A DNA stretch of 64,000 nucleotides from Xanthobacteraceae bacterium (GCA_030037885.1 JASHPU010000027.1:1-64000); one strand, 5' to 3'; shown: positions 18,865-28,084, counted from the first letter of the stretch. The notes: generated by a model from the letters alone, not told the origin. Numbers and translations are program-made.

Positions 18865-19194
18865 TTACGGGGTCCAATCGAGCTTAACCACGCGATTGCC
18901 GGCCTGCTCGTTAAAGTCGATGGCGTGCTGGCGCATCGATCCTATGGCAGCAGCATCGCCGCGGGGGCACTGCACCGCCTCGTACTGGACGCGCGCATTT
19001 TCGAGCGCGTGTGCAAACGCGTTCTCTATCGTATCCATTGGCGCGGAGCTCATGAAAACCGGCGACAGATAGATGGCGTGCCGGGCGGGGGCAGGTGCGA
19101 TGCAATAGCGCCAATCGAACAGATTGGCGGCGCTAACCGCCGTAGACCAGGCAAGGAGAGCGGCGCCCATCAGCGTCAACGAAGCCTGTTTCAT
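18865..19194 (-). CDS. Small exported protein of unknown function
   Basis: A 109-residue protein starting MKQASLTLMGAALLAWSTAV, a clear Sec signal peptide with probable cleavage after SAA. The mature part has two Cys (WRYCIAPAP and AVQCPRGD) that could form a disulphide. I recognise no family. Longer in-frame starts exist upstream (to 19272), but only this one puts the signal peptide at the N terminus. It converges on miaA, 10 bases away. Confidence 0.65.
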   Translation of the reverse strand: MKQASLTLMGAALLAWSTAVSAANLFDWRYCIAPAPARHAIYLSPVFMSSAPMDTIENAFAHALENARVQYEAVQCPRGDAAAIGSMRQHAIDFNEQAGNRVVKLDWTP

Positions 19195-19307
19195 GGCACT
19201 CCCGCAAACGAATCGAATCATTCGTCCGAGGGTAATAATCCGGCAAACGTTGGCTACTGTCATTTGTCCCAATGCGGCTGAACGATCCGTATCTGCCGCT
19301 GTAGGCG

Positions 19308-19408
19308 GCGTGACCGCAGTATTGCCGCCCGACCTGTCCGACGAAGAGCGCGGCGGCCTCGATAAAAGCGCCGACAGCCTGCGCCAAGCCCTCCAGCGCG
19401 TCAGCTAA
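19308..19408 (+). pseudogene. Possible C-terminal remnant of a lactate/malate dehydrogenase
   Basis: The open frame ends VTAVLPPDLSDEERGGLDKS followed by ADSLRQALQ, which resembles the last helix of lactate/malate dehydrogenases. There is no matching upstream part and no start. It abuts the palindromic element at 19421. Read as the tail of a gene lost by rearrangement. The similarity is from memory and weak. Confidence 0.35.
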
Positions 19409-19420
19409 GACTAACGTTCA

Positions 19421-19627
19421 CCTCATCCTGAGGTGGCCGCGAAGCGGCCCTCGAAGGATGCAGGCATCCAAATCGGCTATTAGCCGATTTGGACACTAAA
19501 ACTTGCCGAAATCGGGCATGCCCGATTTCGGATGCGCTGTGGCCTCGCCCTTCGAGGCTCGGCGCGGAGCTTGTCATCGGGCCGGCCGAAGGCCGGACCC
19601 GTTGGCGCCGAGCACCTCAGGGTGAGG
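19421..19627. repeat. 207-bp palindromic intergenic element
   Basis: The ends CCTCATCCTGAGGTG and CACCTCAGGGTGAGG are inverted repeats (14 of 15 match). Several smaller hairpins lie inside (GGCCGCGAAGCGGCC, AAATCGGCTATTAGCCGATTT, CGAAATCGGGCATGCCCGATTTCG). This type of repeat is common in Bradyrhizobium-like genomes. It has no gene and is probably a non-autonomous element. It sits between two gene remnants. Confidence 0.85.
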
Positions 19628-19639
19628 ACGTTGAGCAGC

Positions 19640-19897
19640 AAAAAGCGTGCTGCCGCTGCTATGGCACCTGCCGAGAAACTCGAGCGTGAGGCGCACGCAT
19701 TCGTCCGGCTTTTCGATCTGCAACAGGTGCCCGGCGCCGGCGATGAAGCTGTAATCGTAACCGACCTCGGCGGCTGCCGTGGCTGACAAAGAGCCGCGGC
19801 CCGCCGGCCAAGCCGTGCCCCGCACCGCGATTTTGGCGCCATCGTCGAGCGCGCGGCAGGTCAACGCGAGCCCGCATTCCCGGTAAGGCGCGATCAA
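19640..19897 (-). pseudogene. C-terminal remnant of an alpha/beta hydrolase
   Basis: The minus-strand frame contains EVGYDYSFIAGAGHLLQIEK followed by PDECVRLTLEFLGRC, the typical end of an alpha/beta hydrolase with its catalytic His in GAGH. The nucleophile-elbow half is absent upstream, where the GGDEF-EAL gene begins, and downstream the frame runs into the palindromic element. Judged a truncated relic. Confidence 0.55.
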
Positions 19898-20013
19898 GGT
19901 TAGCGAATTGTTTCGCCGCCGCGGCCTGTTTCACAACCGTAAAGTAACAAAGATATGCCAGACACGGATAGCTTGACGAACGAACGAGCGGCGGCGGCGC
20001 CGAACTCCGCGAC

Positions 20014-22698
20014 ATGACCAAGTGGCTTCAGGCGTTCCGGCAGACCACGACCTACCTGGGCGTCGCGGTGCTTGCAGTCGTTTGGGGCGGCATTTATCTG
20101 CTCGCCAGCCAGGAGCACGAGCGCGCCTATCAGGACGCGGTGCGCCAGGGTGACAATCTCAACCGTGTGCTCGAAGAATATATCCGGCGGGTCGTCGAGG
20201 AGACCGATGACGCTCTCTTGTCGCTGCGGCGCGCCTATCAGAGCGATCCGCAGCATTTCGACATCGTGCGCTGGGCGGCCGAGACGCAATCCAACAACAG
20301 CATAGCCGTACAATTTTCCATCACCGACCGTGAGGGCTTTGTCACGCGCTCCAGCCGCAAGCCGGTGACCCATCCGGTTTATATCGGCGGCCGCGCGCCG
20401 TTCACCGTGCAGCGCGATGCCACGGAGGACAGGCTTTACATCAGCGTGCCGCTCCTCGGCCAGGTCAGCAAAAAGCTGAGCATCGAATTCACCCGGCGGC
20501 TCACCAGGCCGGACGGCAGCTTCGCCGGCACGGTGGCATGTGCCATCGACGTCGCCCAGCTCGAGGATTTTTTCAGCTCGCTCGACATCGGGCGTAGCAG
20601 CGTCGTTGCGCTGGTGGGCAGCGACGGCGTGGTGCGCGCGCGGGGCGGCCCCAACGCGGCGACGCGCAGCTTGGTCGGAGGAGCGGTGCCGAGTTCGCCG
20701 CTGCTTCACCATTTGCAGCAAAGTCCGCAAGGCAGCTACTGGAATACGGCGGCGAGCGCCGCGCTTTTCGGAGGCGCACACAAGCTTATATCATACCGGC
20801 AAATCGCCGGCGTTCCGCTCGTCGCGCTGGTCGGCATGGCGAGGCACGACATCTTCCAGCATGCCGATGAGACGGCGCGGAAATACGCAATCGCCGGCGC
20901 CACGTTGAGCCTGATGGTGCTGATCGTGGTCTTTCTCGGCGCCGGCCGGCAGGCCCGCGTTCTGGCCACCGCGGCGGAACTCGAGAGTTCGAAGCAATCG
21001 CTGGACGAAACCCACAAATTTCTCGATTCGATCATCGAGAACATTCCGGCGGCGGTCGTCGTCAAGGACGCCGCGACGCGCCGCTACATTCTGGTCAATC
21101 GCGCCTTCGAGGCTATGCTCGACGTACCGCGCAGCGAGCTTTTAGGCCGCACCGTTTTCGACATTCATAACCAGCGCGACGCCAAGAGCATCGCCGACGC
21201 CGACGACGAATCGATTCGAAGCGACGCCGGTATCACCTATAAGGAAATCGAGATCGACATGTTGCGGCGCGGGCCGCGCATGCAGTCGACCAGGCGCATC
21301 GTCATCGGCAACAGCCAGGGCGAGGCGAAGTATCTGATCGCCGTCATCGAGGATGTCACCGAAAGCAAGAAGGCCGAGCAGCGCATCGCCTTCCTGGCGC
21401 ATCACGACGCCCTGACCGGGCTCGCCAATCGCGCCGCCTTGGCGCAGAAAATCGAGGAAGCCGCCGCGCGCCAGCGCCGCCGCGACGAGCCGTTCACGGT
21501 TCTGCTCCTGGATCTCGACCGCTTCAAGCAGGTCAACGATACGCTCGGCCATCCGGCCGGCGACACCCTGCTGATCGAAGTGGCGACACGGCTGAAATCG
21601 CTGTTGCGCGAGACCGACGTGTTGGCGCGCCTCGGCGGCGACGAGTTCGCCATCATTCAGGCCGGCGAAACCGACCAGCGCGAGGCGGCAAGGTCGTTGG
21701 CGGAGCGCATCATCGCCGTGCTGGGCAAGCCGTTTGCCATCGACGGCGCCGACATCAACATCGGCACCAGCATCGGCATCGCGCTCGCGCCCAAGCCCGA
21801 GCACGGCACCGCCTCCGACAGCTTGTTGAAAATGGCGGACTTGGCACTCTATCGCGCCAAGTCGGCCGGCCGCAACGGCTACTGTTTCTTCGCTCCGGAA
21901 ATGAGCGAGATCGCCAGCGCCCGTCAGGAGATCGAGGGCGATCTGCGCCGCGCCATCCAGCAGAACGAACTGGAGCTGCATTACCAGCCGATCGTCGACG
22001 CCAAGACGCGCCGGATTTGCAGCGTCGAGGCGCTGGTGCGCTGGCGCCATCCGACCAAAGGCCTGATCGCGCCCGACCTGTTCATTCCGTTGGCCGAGGA
22101 AAGCGGCCTGATCGCCCAGATCGGCGATTGGGTGCTGCGCACGGCCTGCGCCGAAGCGGTCAAATGGCCGGCCGAGGTCAAGGTCGCGGTCAATCTGTCG
22201 CTGGTGCAGTTCCGCAAGACCGATCTGCCGGACATGGTGGGGCATTCGCTGGTCGATGCCGGGCTCCGCCCCGAGCGGCTGGAGCTGGAAATCACCGAGA
22301 CCGCGCTCATCGAATCGGCGGCCGAATGCCTGCCGGCGCTACGCCAGTTCAAGGCGCTCGGCATCACCGTCGTGCTCGACGATTTCGGCACCGGCTATTC
22401 GTCGCTCAGCCAGTTGGCGATGTTCCCGTTCGACCGCATCAAGATCGACAAGTCGTTCACCCAGAACATGACCAAGCGCAGCGAATGCGCCGCCATCATT
22501 TCGGCGACGCTGACCTTGGCGCAGAGCCTCGACATCCAGACCACCGCCGAGGGCGTGGAAACGGTGGATCAGTACCGGTTGCTGCGATTGGCCGGCGTCA
22601 GCTCGCTGCAGGGTTTCCTGTTCAAGCGGCCGGGGCCGGCGTCGGAGCTTGACTTCGACCGTGTCTTCGGCGATCCGTCGATCGAGCAGGCGGCATAG
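20014..22698 (+). CDS. PAS-GGDEF-EAL cyclic-di-GMP enzyme with periplasmic sensor
   Basis: An 894-residue membrane sensor. Helix 1 (YLGVAVLAVVWGGIYLLA, about 12-30) and helix 2 (AIAGATLSLMVLIVVFLGAG, about 291-310) bracket a 260-residue periplasmic PDC/Cache-like domain. A PAS domain follows (about 335-445). The GGDEF domain has an intact GGDEF at 541-545 with the inhibitory site RETD five residues before it. The EAL domain (about 630-880) keeps EAL at 672-674 and DDFGTGYSSL. Both cyclase and phosphodiesterase sites look competent, so the net activity cannot be predicted. It stands alone, reading away from the hydrolase relic. Confidence 0.93.
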   Translation: MTKWLQAFRQTTTYLGVAVLAVVWGGIYLLASQEHERAYQDAVRQGDNLNRVLEEYIRRVVEETDDALLSLRRAYQSDPQHFDIVRWAAETQSNNSIAVQFSITDREGFVTRSSRKPVTHPVYIGGRAPFTVQRDATEDRLYISVPLLGQVSKKLSIEFTRRLTRPDGSFAGTVACAIDVAQLEDFFSSLDIGRSSVVALVGSDGVVRARGGPNAATRSLVGGAVPSSPLLHHLQQSPQGSYWNTAASAALFGGAHKLISYRQIAGVPLVALVGMARHDIFQHADETARKYAIAGATLSLMVLIVVFLGAGRQARVLATAAELESSKQSLDETHKFLDSIIENIPAAVVVKDAATRRYILVNRAFEAMLDVPRSELLGRTVFDIHNQRDAKSIADADDESIRSDAGITYKEIEIDMLRRGPRMQSTRRIVIGNSQGEAKYLIAVIEDVTESKKAEQRIAFLAHHDALTGLANRAALAQKIEEAAARQRRRDEPFTVLLLDLDRFKQVNDTLGHPAGDTLLIEVATRLKSLLRETDVLARLGGDEFAIIQAGETDQREAARSLAERIIAVLGKPFAIDGADINIGTSIGIALAPKPEHGTASDSLLKMADLALYRAKSAGRNGYCFFAPEMSEIASARQEIEGDLRRAIQQNELELHYQPIVDAKTRRICSVEALVRWRHPTKGLIAPDLFIPLAEESGLIAQIGDWVLRTACAEAVKWPAEVKVAVNLSLVQFRKTDLPDMVGHSLVDAGLRPERLELEITETALIESAAECLPALRQFKALGITVVLDDFGTGYSSLSQLAMFPFDRIKIDKSFTQNMTKRSECAAIISATLTLAQSLDIQTTAEGVETVDQYRLLRLAGVSSLQGFLFKRPGPASELDFDRVFGDPSIEQAA

Positions 22699-22876
22699 CG
22701 CGGCCGGGTCGTTTGAATCAACAAACAATTACTCCTACCCGGCGATCCGCATTCCGGCACGACGGCATCCGCGCTGCAGAGAGCGGCTGCCAACTATCCT
22801 CGAAAAACCAGTTGACACTGCCGTTGCCGCATCTGCATTCTAGATTTGCACATATCCGCGCTCAGGGGGGCTGACG

Positions 22877-23248
22877 ATGCGTCGCGTGCGATCGATTGCA
22901 AAGATGTTGCTCGGCGTGGGGATTGCGGCGCTGATGTCGCAAGCGGCCGCGGCCAGGGATATCACGATCGGCGATATCGTCGGCCGCTGGTGCGGAGAAC
23001 AATCCAATTATACCTTCTCGCGCACCGATATGGTCGTCACGCCGCGGGGCAATGTGAAGCTCACCCACGCGCCGCACTGGGTGATCGACAAGGTCGAGGC
23101 GAACGGCAACCACATCCAGGTGTTCTGGACGCCGGCCAGGCCGGGCAACAGCACCGCCTTCGAACTCGGCGGCGACCGGCGCACGTTGATTCAGCAGCCG
23201 CAGACCGCGGGCGACAAGGGGCCACGGCGCGTGTTTCATCGCTGCTGA
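22877..23248 (+). CDS. Small exported protein of unknown function
   Basis: A 123-residue protein with a signal peptide (MLLGVGIAALMSQAAAARD). The mature part begins ITIGDIVGRWCGEQSNYTFS, a pattern of small lipocalin-like or stress-related exported proteins, and ends with RRVFHRC, so two cysteines could pair. No family was firmly recognised. It lies after a 178-base gap with no other feature. Confidence 0.65.
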   Translation: MRRVRSIAKMLLGVGIAALMSQAAAARDITIGDIVGRWCGEQSNYTFSRTDMVVTPRGNVKLTHAPHWVIDKVEANGNHIQVFWTPARPGNSTAFELGGDRRTLIQQPQTAGDKGPRRVFHRC

Positions 23249-23408
23249 AAGCGGCGGAGCGCTCGACTCGCAGGACGATCTACCGTCATAGCCAAGTGCG
23301 AGCCGCAAGCGCCTCGCTTCGTGCCGTTGCAATCGACGGCTTTCCCTGATCGCCGCCGACCAATGGCGTGTTTCGACATTCCCGGATTGCTTCGCGAGTT
23401 TCCGACCG

Positions 23409-24485
23409 TCAGTGCGACATATACTGCAGTCCGGCCGAATAGGCCGCGCCGCCGATCACGCAGGGCAGGCCGAGCTCGATCTGGCCGGTCGCCGCGGCGA
23501 CGATGCAGCCCATCGACAGCGCGCCCTCGCCGATCTGGCCCATGCCGGTCAGCTCGCGCTTGGAGTCCGGCCCTTTCTGCTTCAGCTCCTCGATGGCGGC
23601 GAGCGATTCGCGGCGCATGCGTCCGGTGTCGACGTCCTCGGCGGTCTCGATCACGTCGTTGAGCACCTTGGCGGTGTCCTTCGGCTGGGTCTTGACCGAC
23701 CATTTGAGCATGGCGAGCAGGTTGAGATCGCGCACCGCGTTGCTGGCCAGCGTGAACTTGGCGGCGCTGCCGGTGGTGAGATTGTCGACGTTGTCCTTGT
23801 CCCCGGCGAGCGGCAACAGCTTGATGATCTTGTCGACCGGCTTGTAGGCGCCGGTTGCGAGGTAATAGCCCCACAGCACGTCGATCAACTGCGGCGTCGG
23901 CTCCAGCGCCACCTCTTTGCTGTTGTCGCTCTTGATCCGGAACGCGATCTTGATCTTGTCGAGCACGCCCGGCTTGGCGGTATGGTAGGCGATCTGGTCG
24001 AGCGTGGGCAGCTTGCCTTCGAGATAGCGATTGATCATCTCGCGTCGCTCCGGCATGCGGTCGCCGACCGCGACGAGCAGATCCTTCCAGTTCGGCAGGC
24101 CCGAATAGGCGATGGCGCGCACCAGGACCCAGCGGTCGGCCGGCGCGATCGACAGCATTTCGGCCGCGAGCCGCTCGGCGCGCCCCGGATTGGTGCCGAG
24201 CACGCCGGCGATGAAGCCGATATAGGCGCCGCAGGTCTCGGAATCCTTGAATGCCTGCAGCGCGCTCAATGCCCGCACCAGCGCCGGCAGCCGATCGGGA
24301 TCCGGCTTGTGCCGGTAATCGTTGATCCATCGCAGAATCCCGTCAGTGGAGAGTCGCGCTGTGACGGATGCGGCGCGCGCCGGCGCCTCTGCCGCCGCCG
24401 GCGCGGGCACGGCGAGCGCCAGCGCGGCCATGGCCGAAGCCGCCAAAACCGCCACCGCGACGTTGCGCAACAATACTGTAACCAT
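23409..24485 (-). CDS. Exported helical-repeat protein of unknown function
   Basis: A 358-residue protein starting at ATG 24485, just after GGAGGGG, a strong ribosome binding site. The signal peptide is LAASAMAALALAVPAPAAAE. The mature part is alpha-helical with Lys/Leu-rich repeats (for example CGAYIGFIAGVLGTNPGRAE) and ends in a hydrophobic Gly/Ala stretch (CIVAAATGQIELGLPCVIGG), perhaps membrane-associated. I do not recognise the family. It points away from ilvB and shares an upstream region with the ilv leader. Confidence 0.65.
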   Translation of the reverse strand: MVTVLLRNVAVAVLAASAMAALALAVPAPAAAEAPARAASVTARLSTDGILRWINDYRHKPDPDRLPALVRALSALQAFKDSETCGAYIGFIAGVLGTNPGRAERLAAEMLSIAPADRWVLVRAIAYSGLPNWKDLLVAVGDRMPERREMINRYLEGKLPTLDQIAYHTAKPGVLDKIKIAFRIKSDNSKEVALEPTPQLIDVLWGYYLATGAYKPVDKIIKLLPLAGDKDNVDNLTTGSAAKFTLASNAVRDLNLLAMLKWSVKTQPKDTAKVLNDVIETAEDVDTGRMRRESLAAIEELKQKGPDSKRELTGMGQIGEGALSMGCIVAAATGQIELGLPCVIGGAAYSAGLQYMSH

Positions 24486-24794
24486 GATCCCCTCCGGCCC
24501 TGGAGTGGCGCCGCGCGGCTGGCGCGCGGTTTCCTCGCTGGAACAGGAATGCAGCAGAGCGCCGGGGCATTTTGCGGGCCGGCACGTTGCAAAATCGCGG
24601 CTGCGCTGTGGCCTTGCGCCCAAGCTTAACGGTCTTGCCGCATGCGGATTTTTCGCACTCCGCCGATTTCAAACGCATGTTTGAAGCCGGCCGTGCCCCG
24701 ATCCGGCCGCATTTTGCTTGACCCGGCCTGCCGCAATGCTTATAAATCCGGTCGGAATAGCAAGGGCCCGCAAGGGACACACAAGGGCACACAC

Positions 24795-24857
24795 GTGCGG
24801 ACCGTCGTGGCAAAGTCATTGATTCTCGTAGTAGGACGCACCGCCGTGGGTGGATGA
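24795..24857 (+). CDS. ilvL: ilvB leader peptide
   Basis: A 20-codon frame from GTG (24795): VRTVVAKSLILVVGRTAVGG then TGA. Nine of its residues are Val, Leu or Ile, including the cluster SLILVV. It lies 120 bases before ilvB and is followed by competing hairpins and a terminator. This is the hallmark of translational attenuation by branched-chain aminoacyl-tRNA. The frame is open further upstream, but the GTG follows a modest AAGGG. Confidence 0.8.
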   Translation: MRTVVAKSLILVVGRTAVGG

Positions 24858-24912
24858 TCCACCCGCGCGACGCGGCGGTGCGTAATCCAGGGGCCTTCGA
24901 GCCCCTTTTTTA
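24837..24912 (+). terminator. ilvB attenuator
   Basis: CGCACCGCCG (24837-24846) pairs perfectly with CGGCGGTGCG (24873-24882), enclosing the smaller hairpin GGGTGGATGATCCACCC that covers the leader stop. After 6 bases comes the terminator stem GGGGC/GCCCC (24890-24905) and a run of six T. A ribosome stalled on the SLILVV codons would disturb the first hairpin. The exact antiterminator pairing was not resolved. Confidence 0.8.
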
Positions 24913-24976
24913 TTTCCCGAACCTTGGCGCCGCAGACAGCGGAAACGGCAGCGGCGGCGATAGTGGAGCAGGTGCG

Positions 24977-26734
24977 ATGAGCGAAATGACCGGCGCGGAA
25001 ATGGTGATGGCGGCGCTTGCCGATCAGGGCGTCGAGCACGTTTTCGGCTACCCGGGCGGCGCGGTGCTGCCGATCTATGATGCGCTGTTCCAGCAGGACA
25101 AGGTGCAGCATATCCTGGTGCGCCATGAGCAGGGCGCCGTGCACGCCGCCGAAGGCTATGCCCGCTCGACCGGCAAGGTCGGCACCGTGCTGGTCACCTC
25201 CGGCCCCGGCGCCACCAACGCCGTCACCGGCCTGACCGACGCCTTGTGCGATTCCGTGCCGCTCGTCGTCATCACCGGCCAGGTGCCGACGCATCTGATC
25301 GGCAACGACGCCTTCCAGGAATGCGACACAGTCGGCATCACGCGGCCGTGCACCAAATACAATTATCTGGTCAAAAGCGTCGGCGATCTGCCGCGCGTGC
25401 TGCACGAGGCGTTCCATATCGCGGCGAGCGGGCGTCCGGGGCCGGTGGTGGTCGATATCCCGAAGGACGTGCAGTTCGCCACCGGCAATTACTTCAAGCC
25501 CAAGGAGTTCCAGCACAAGGGCTACCGGCCGAAGCTCAAGGGCGACCCCGACAAGATCCGCCGGGCCGTCGAGATGATGGCTGCCGCCAAGCGGCCGGTG
25601 TTCTACACCGGCGGCGGGGTGGTCAATTCCGGCCGCGCCGCGAGCGAATCGCTGCGCGAACTGGCCAAGCTCACCGGCTTCCCGGTGACCTCGACCCTGA
25701 TGGGGCTCGGCGCCTTTCCGGCCGCCGATCCGCAATGGCTCGGCATGCTCGGCATGCACGGCACCTGGGAAGCCAATTGGGCGATGCACGATTGCGACCT
25801 GATGATCGCGGTCGGCTCGCGTTTCGACGACCGCATCACCGGGCGGCTCGACGCGTTCTCGCCCGGCTCGAAGAAAATCCACATCGATATCGATCCGTCC
25901 TCGATCAACAAGAATGTCAAGATCGACCTCGGCATCGTCGGCGACTGCGGCCACGTGCTCGACAACATGGTGCGGCTGTGGCGTTCCGGCGGCCATAAGG
26001 CCGACAACAAGGCGCTCGAAGCCTGGTGGGCGCAGATCAAGAAATGGCGCGCCAAAAATTCGCTCGCCTATCGCAATTCCAACGAAATCATCAAGCCGCA
26101 ATATGCCATCCAGCGGCTCTACGAGCTGACCAAGGACCGCGACACCTACATCACCACCGAGGTCGGCCAGCATCAGATGTGGGCGGCGCAGTTCTATCAA
26201 TTCCAGCAACCGACCCGCTGGATGACCTCCGGCGGACTCGGCACCATGGGCTACGGCCTGCCGGCCTCGGTCGGCGTGCAGCTGGCGCATCCCAAGTCGC
26301 TGGTGGTCGACATCGCCGGCGAAGCGTCGGTGCTGATGACCATGCAGGAAATGTCGACCGCGGTGCAGTACGACCTGCCGATCAAGATTTTCGTCATCGA
26401 CAATCAGTATATGGGCATGGTGCGGCAGTGGCAGGAACTGCTGCACGGCGGCCGCTACTCCCATTCCTACACCGAAGCGCTGCCCGACTTCGTCAAGCTG
26501 GCCGAGGCCTATCACGCCCACGGCATTCGCTGCGAACATCCGGGCGAGCTCGACGAAAAGATCCGCGAGATGATCGAGGTGAAGCGGCCGGTGATCTTCG
26601 ACTGCGTGGTCGATCCGGCGGAAAACTGCTTCCCGATGATCCCGTCCGGCCGCGCCCACAACGAGATGCTGCTCGGCGATGCCACCACGCGCGTCGAGGA
26701 CGCGGTGACGGATGAAGGTAAGGTGATGGTGTAG
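24977..26734 (+). CDS. ilvB: Acetolactate synthase large subunit
   Basis: TPP-dependent condensation of pyruvate to acetolactate (or with 2-oxobutyrate), the first common step to valine, leucine and isoleucine. It has 585 residues. The start at 24977 gives MSEMTGAEMVMAALADQGVE. The N-terminal TPP glutamate is in VRHEQGAVHAAEGYAR, and the herbicide-site/FAD region is normal. In the C-terminal TPP/Mg motif, the usual GD is GE (Glu449) and the usual NN is DN (Asp475-Asn476), both conservative changes. The catalytic subunit works with IlvN, encoded 106 bases downstream. Confidence 0.95.
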   Translation: MSEMTGAEMVMAALADQGVEHVFGYPGGAVLPIYDALFQQDKVQHILVRHEQGAVHAAEGYARSTGKVGTVLVTSGPGATNAVTGLTDALCDSVPLVVITGQVPTHLIGNDAFQECDTVGITRPCTKYNYLVKSVGDLPRVLHEAFHIAASGRPGPVVVDIPKDVQFATGNYFKPKEFQHKGYRPKLKGDPDKIRRAVEMMAAAKRPVFYTGGGVVNSGRAASESLRELAKLTGFPVTSTLMGLGAFPAADPQWLGMLGMHGTWEANWAMHDCDLMIAVGSRFDDRITGRLDAFSPGSKKIHIDIDPSSINKNVKIDLGIVGDCGHVLDNMVRLWRSGGHKADNKALEAWWAQIKKWRAKNSLAYRNSNEIIKPQYAIQRLYELTKDRDTYITTEVGQHQMWAAQFYQFQQPTRWMTSGGLGTMGYGLPASVGVQLAHPKSLVVDIAGEASVLMTMQEMSTAVQYDLPIKIFVIDNQYMGMVRQWQELLHGGRYSHSYTEALPDFVKLAEAYHAHGIRCEHPGELDEKIREMIEVKRPVIFDCVVDPAENCFPMIPSGRAHNEMLLGDATTRVEDAVTDEGKVMV

Positions 26735-26735
26735 G

Positions 26736-26820
26736 ACGCGAATGGCGAAATGGCGAATAGCGAATGGGGCCATGGAGTAACTTCCCTATTCGCTATTTCG
26801 CCATTCGCGCCATTCGCTGT
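26736..26820. repeat. Palindromic GCGAATAG-type repeat, copy 2
   Basis: Left half GCGAATGGCGAAATGGCGAATAG..., right half CTATTCGCTATTTCGCCATT..., forming a long hairpin between ilvB and ilvN. It shares its words with the repeat at 16521-16612. It lies inside the operon and could lower or stabilise the upstream message. Confidence 0.85.
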
Positions 26821-26840
26821 CCGCCCCGAAGGAGCACGCC

Positions 26841-27389
26841 ATGAGCAGCAAACCAGCGACCACGCACTATCCGGCCGCCCCGACCAGCGAGCGCGTCGAG
26901 AGCCGCACCCTGTGCGTGCTGGTCGACAACGAGCCCGGCGTGCTGGCCCGTGTTATCGGGCTATTCGCCGGCCGCGGCTACAACATCGATTCGCTGACTG
27001 TTTCAGAAACCGAGCACGAAAAACATCTCTCCCGCATCACCATCGTCACCCGCGGCACGCCGATGGTTCTGGAGCAGATCAAGAATCAGCTCGACCGGCT
27101 GGTGCCGGTGCATCGCGTGATCGATCTGACCACGGCCGGGCCGGCGATCGCCCGCGAACTGGCGATGGTCAAGGTGCGCGGCACCGGCGATCACCGCATG
27201 GAAGCGCTGCGGATGGCCGACGCGTTCCGCGCCCGCGTCATCGACGCCACCACCGAAAGCTTCGTGTTCGAGATCACCGGCGCCTCCGACAAGATCGAAA
27301 GCTTCATCAACTTGATGCTGCCGGTCGGTCTGGTCGAAGTCTCCCGCACCGGAATCGTCGCCATCGCGCGCGGCCCGGAGGGGATGTAA
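26841..27389 (+). CDS. ilvN: Acetolactate synthase small (regulatory) subunit
   Basis: A 182-residue regulatory subunit that activates IlvB and confers valine feedback inhibition. The ACT domain begins RTLCVLVDNEPGVLARVIGL and continues FAGRGYNIDSLTVSETEHEK. The C-terminal part (ELAMVKVRGTGDHRMEALRM) is also typical. The start lies 9 bases after GAAGGAG. The gene is separated from ilvB by a palindromic repeat and followed by another. Confidence 0.95.
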   Translation: MSSKPATTHYPAAPTSERVESRTLCVLVDNEPGVLARVIGLFAGRGYNIDSLTVSETEHEKHLSRITIVTRGTPMVLEQIKNQLDRLVPVHRVIDLTTAGPAIARELAMVKVRGTGDHRMEALRMADAFRARVIDATTESFVFEITGASDKIESFINLMLPVGLVEVSRTGIVAIARGPEGM

Positions 27390-27400
27390 ATCTCTGCCCG

Positions 27401-27471
27401 CTCATTCCCGCGAAAGCGGGAATCCAGAAAAGGCCCGCGGGATCTGGGTCCCCGCTTTCGCGGGTGACGAG
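27401..27471. repeat. REP-like hairpin after ilvN
   Basis: CCCGCGAAAGCGGG (27407-27420) and CCCGCTTTCGCGGG (27451-27464) are perfect inverted repeats, each itself palindromic, inside imperfectly matching outer arms. This is a widespread alphaproteobacterial intergenic repeat. It lies between convergent genes and may act as a transcript end. Confidence 0.8.
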
Positions 27472-27484
27472 CGGAGGAAGCAGC

Positions 27485-28072
27485 TTACGCCGCCGCGGCT
27501 TGCTTCGCTGCCGGTGCCAGCCTTTCAACCAGCGTCGCGAACCGGTCGACAAAGCCTTGCAGAAATTTCGCCGTGCTGGCGTCGCCGATAGCGCCGCGCT
27601 CGTCGATCAGGTTCGGCTTGAAGGTCACATAGGCATCGCCGCCCAGCAGGATGGCGCCGAGGCTGACCAAAATGTTGCGCAAATGCTGCTGCGCCAGCGC
27701 GCTACCGATGGCGCCGGGCGAGGTGCCGGTGATGAACGCGGGCTTGTCGGCCCAGACGCTGGTGCCGTAAGGCCGCGCGCCCCAGTCGATGGCGTTTTTC
27801 AGCGCCGCCGGTATCGAGCGGTCGTGCTCCGGCGTGACGAACAGCACCCCGTCGGCGCGCGCGATCTCCTGCTTGAAGCGCACGACCTCGGCTGGCGGGT
27901 TGCCTTCGTTGTCCTGATTGAACATGGACAGGTCGTCGAGGCGGGCGAAATACGCTTCGAATCTTCCGGCGCCAAGCCGCACCAGCGCGCGGGCGAGCCT
28001 GCGGTTGATCGAATCGCGGCGGTTCGAGCCGACGATGACGGCGATCTGGGGCAGGCCGGCTTGTGCGGTCAT
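27485..28072 (-). CDS. NADPH-dependent FMN reductase
   Basis: A 195-residue flavodoxin-like reductase of the chromate/quinone reductase type. The FMN-phosphate loop is VIVGSNRRDSINRRLARAL. The motif FVTPEHDRSIPAALKNAIDW is the family's second signature, with Asp where many members have Tyr. It probably reduces quinones or metal ions with FMN and NADPH. It is divergently oriented to an HxlR regulator, which often controls such genes. Confidence 0.88.
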   Translation of the reverse strand: MTAQAGLPQIAVIVGSNRRDSINRRLARALVRLGAGRFEAYFARLDDLSMFNQDNEGNPPAEVVRFKQEIARADGVLFVTPEHDRSIPAALKNAIDWGARPYGTSVWADKPAFITGTSPGAIGSALAQQHLRNILVSLGAILLGGDAYVTFKPNLIDERGAIGDASTAKFLQGFVDRFATLVERLAPAAKQAAAA

Positions 28073-28084
28073 GTTGCGCTCCTT

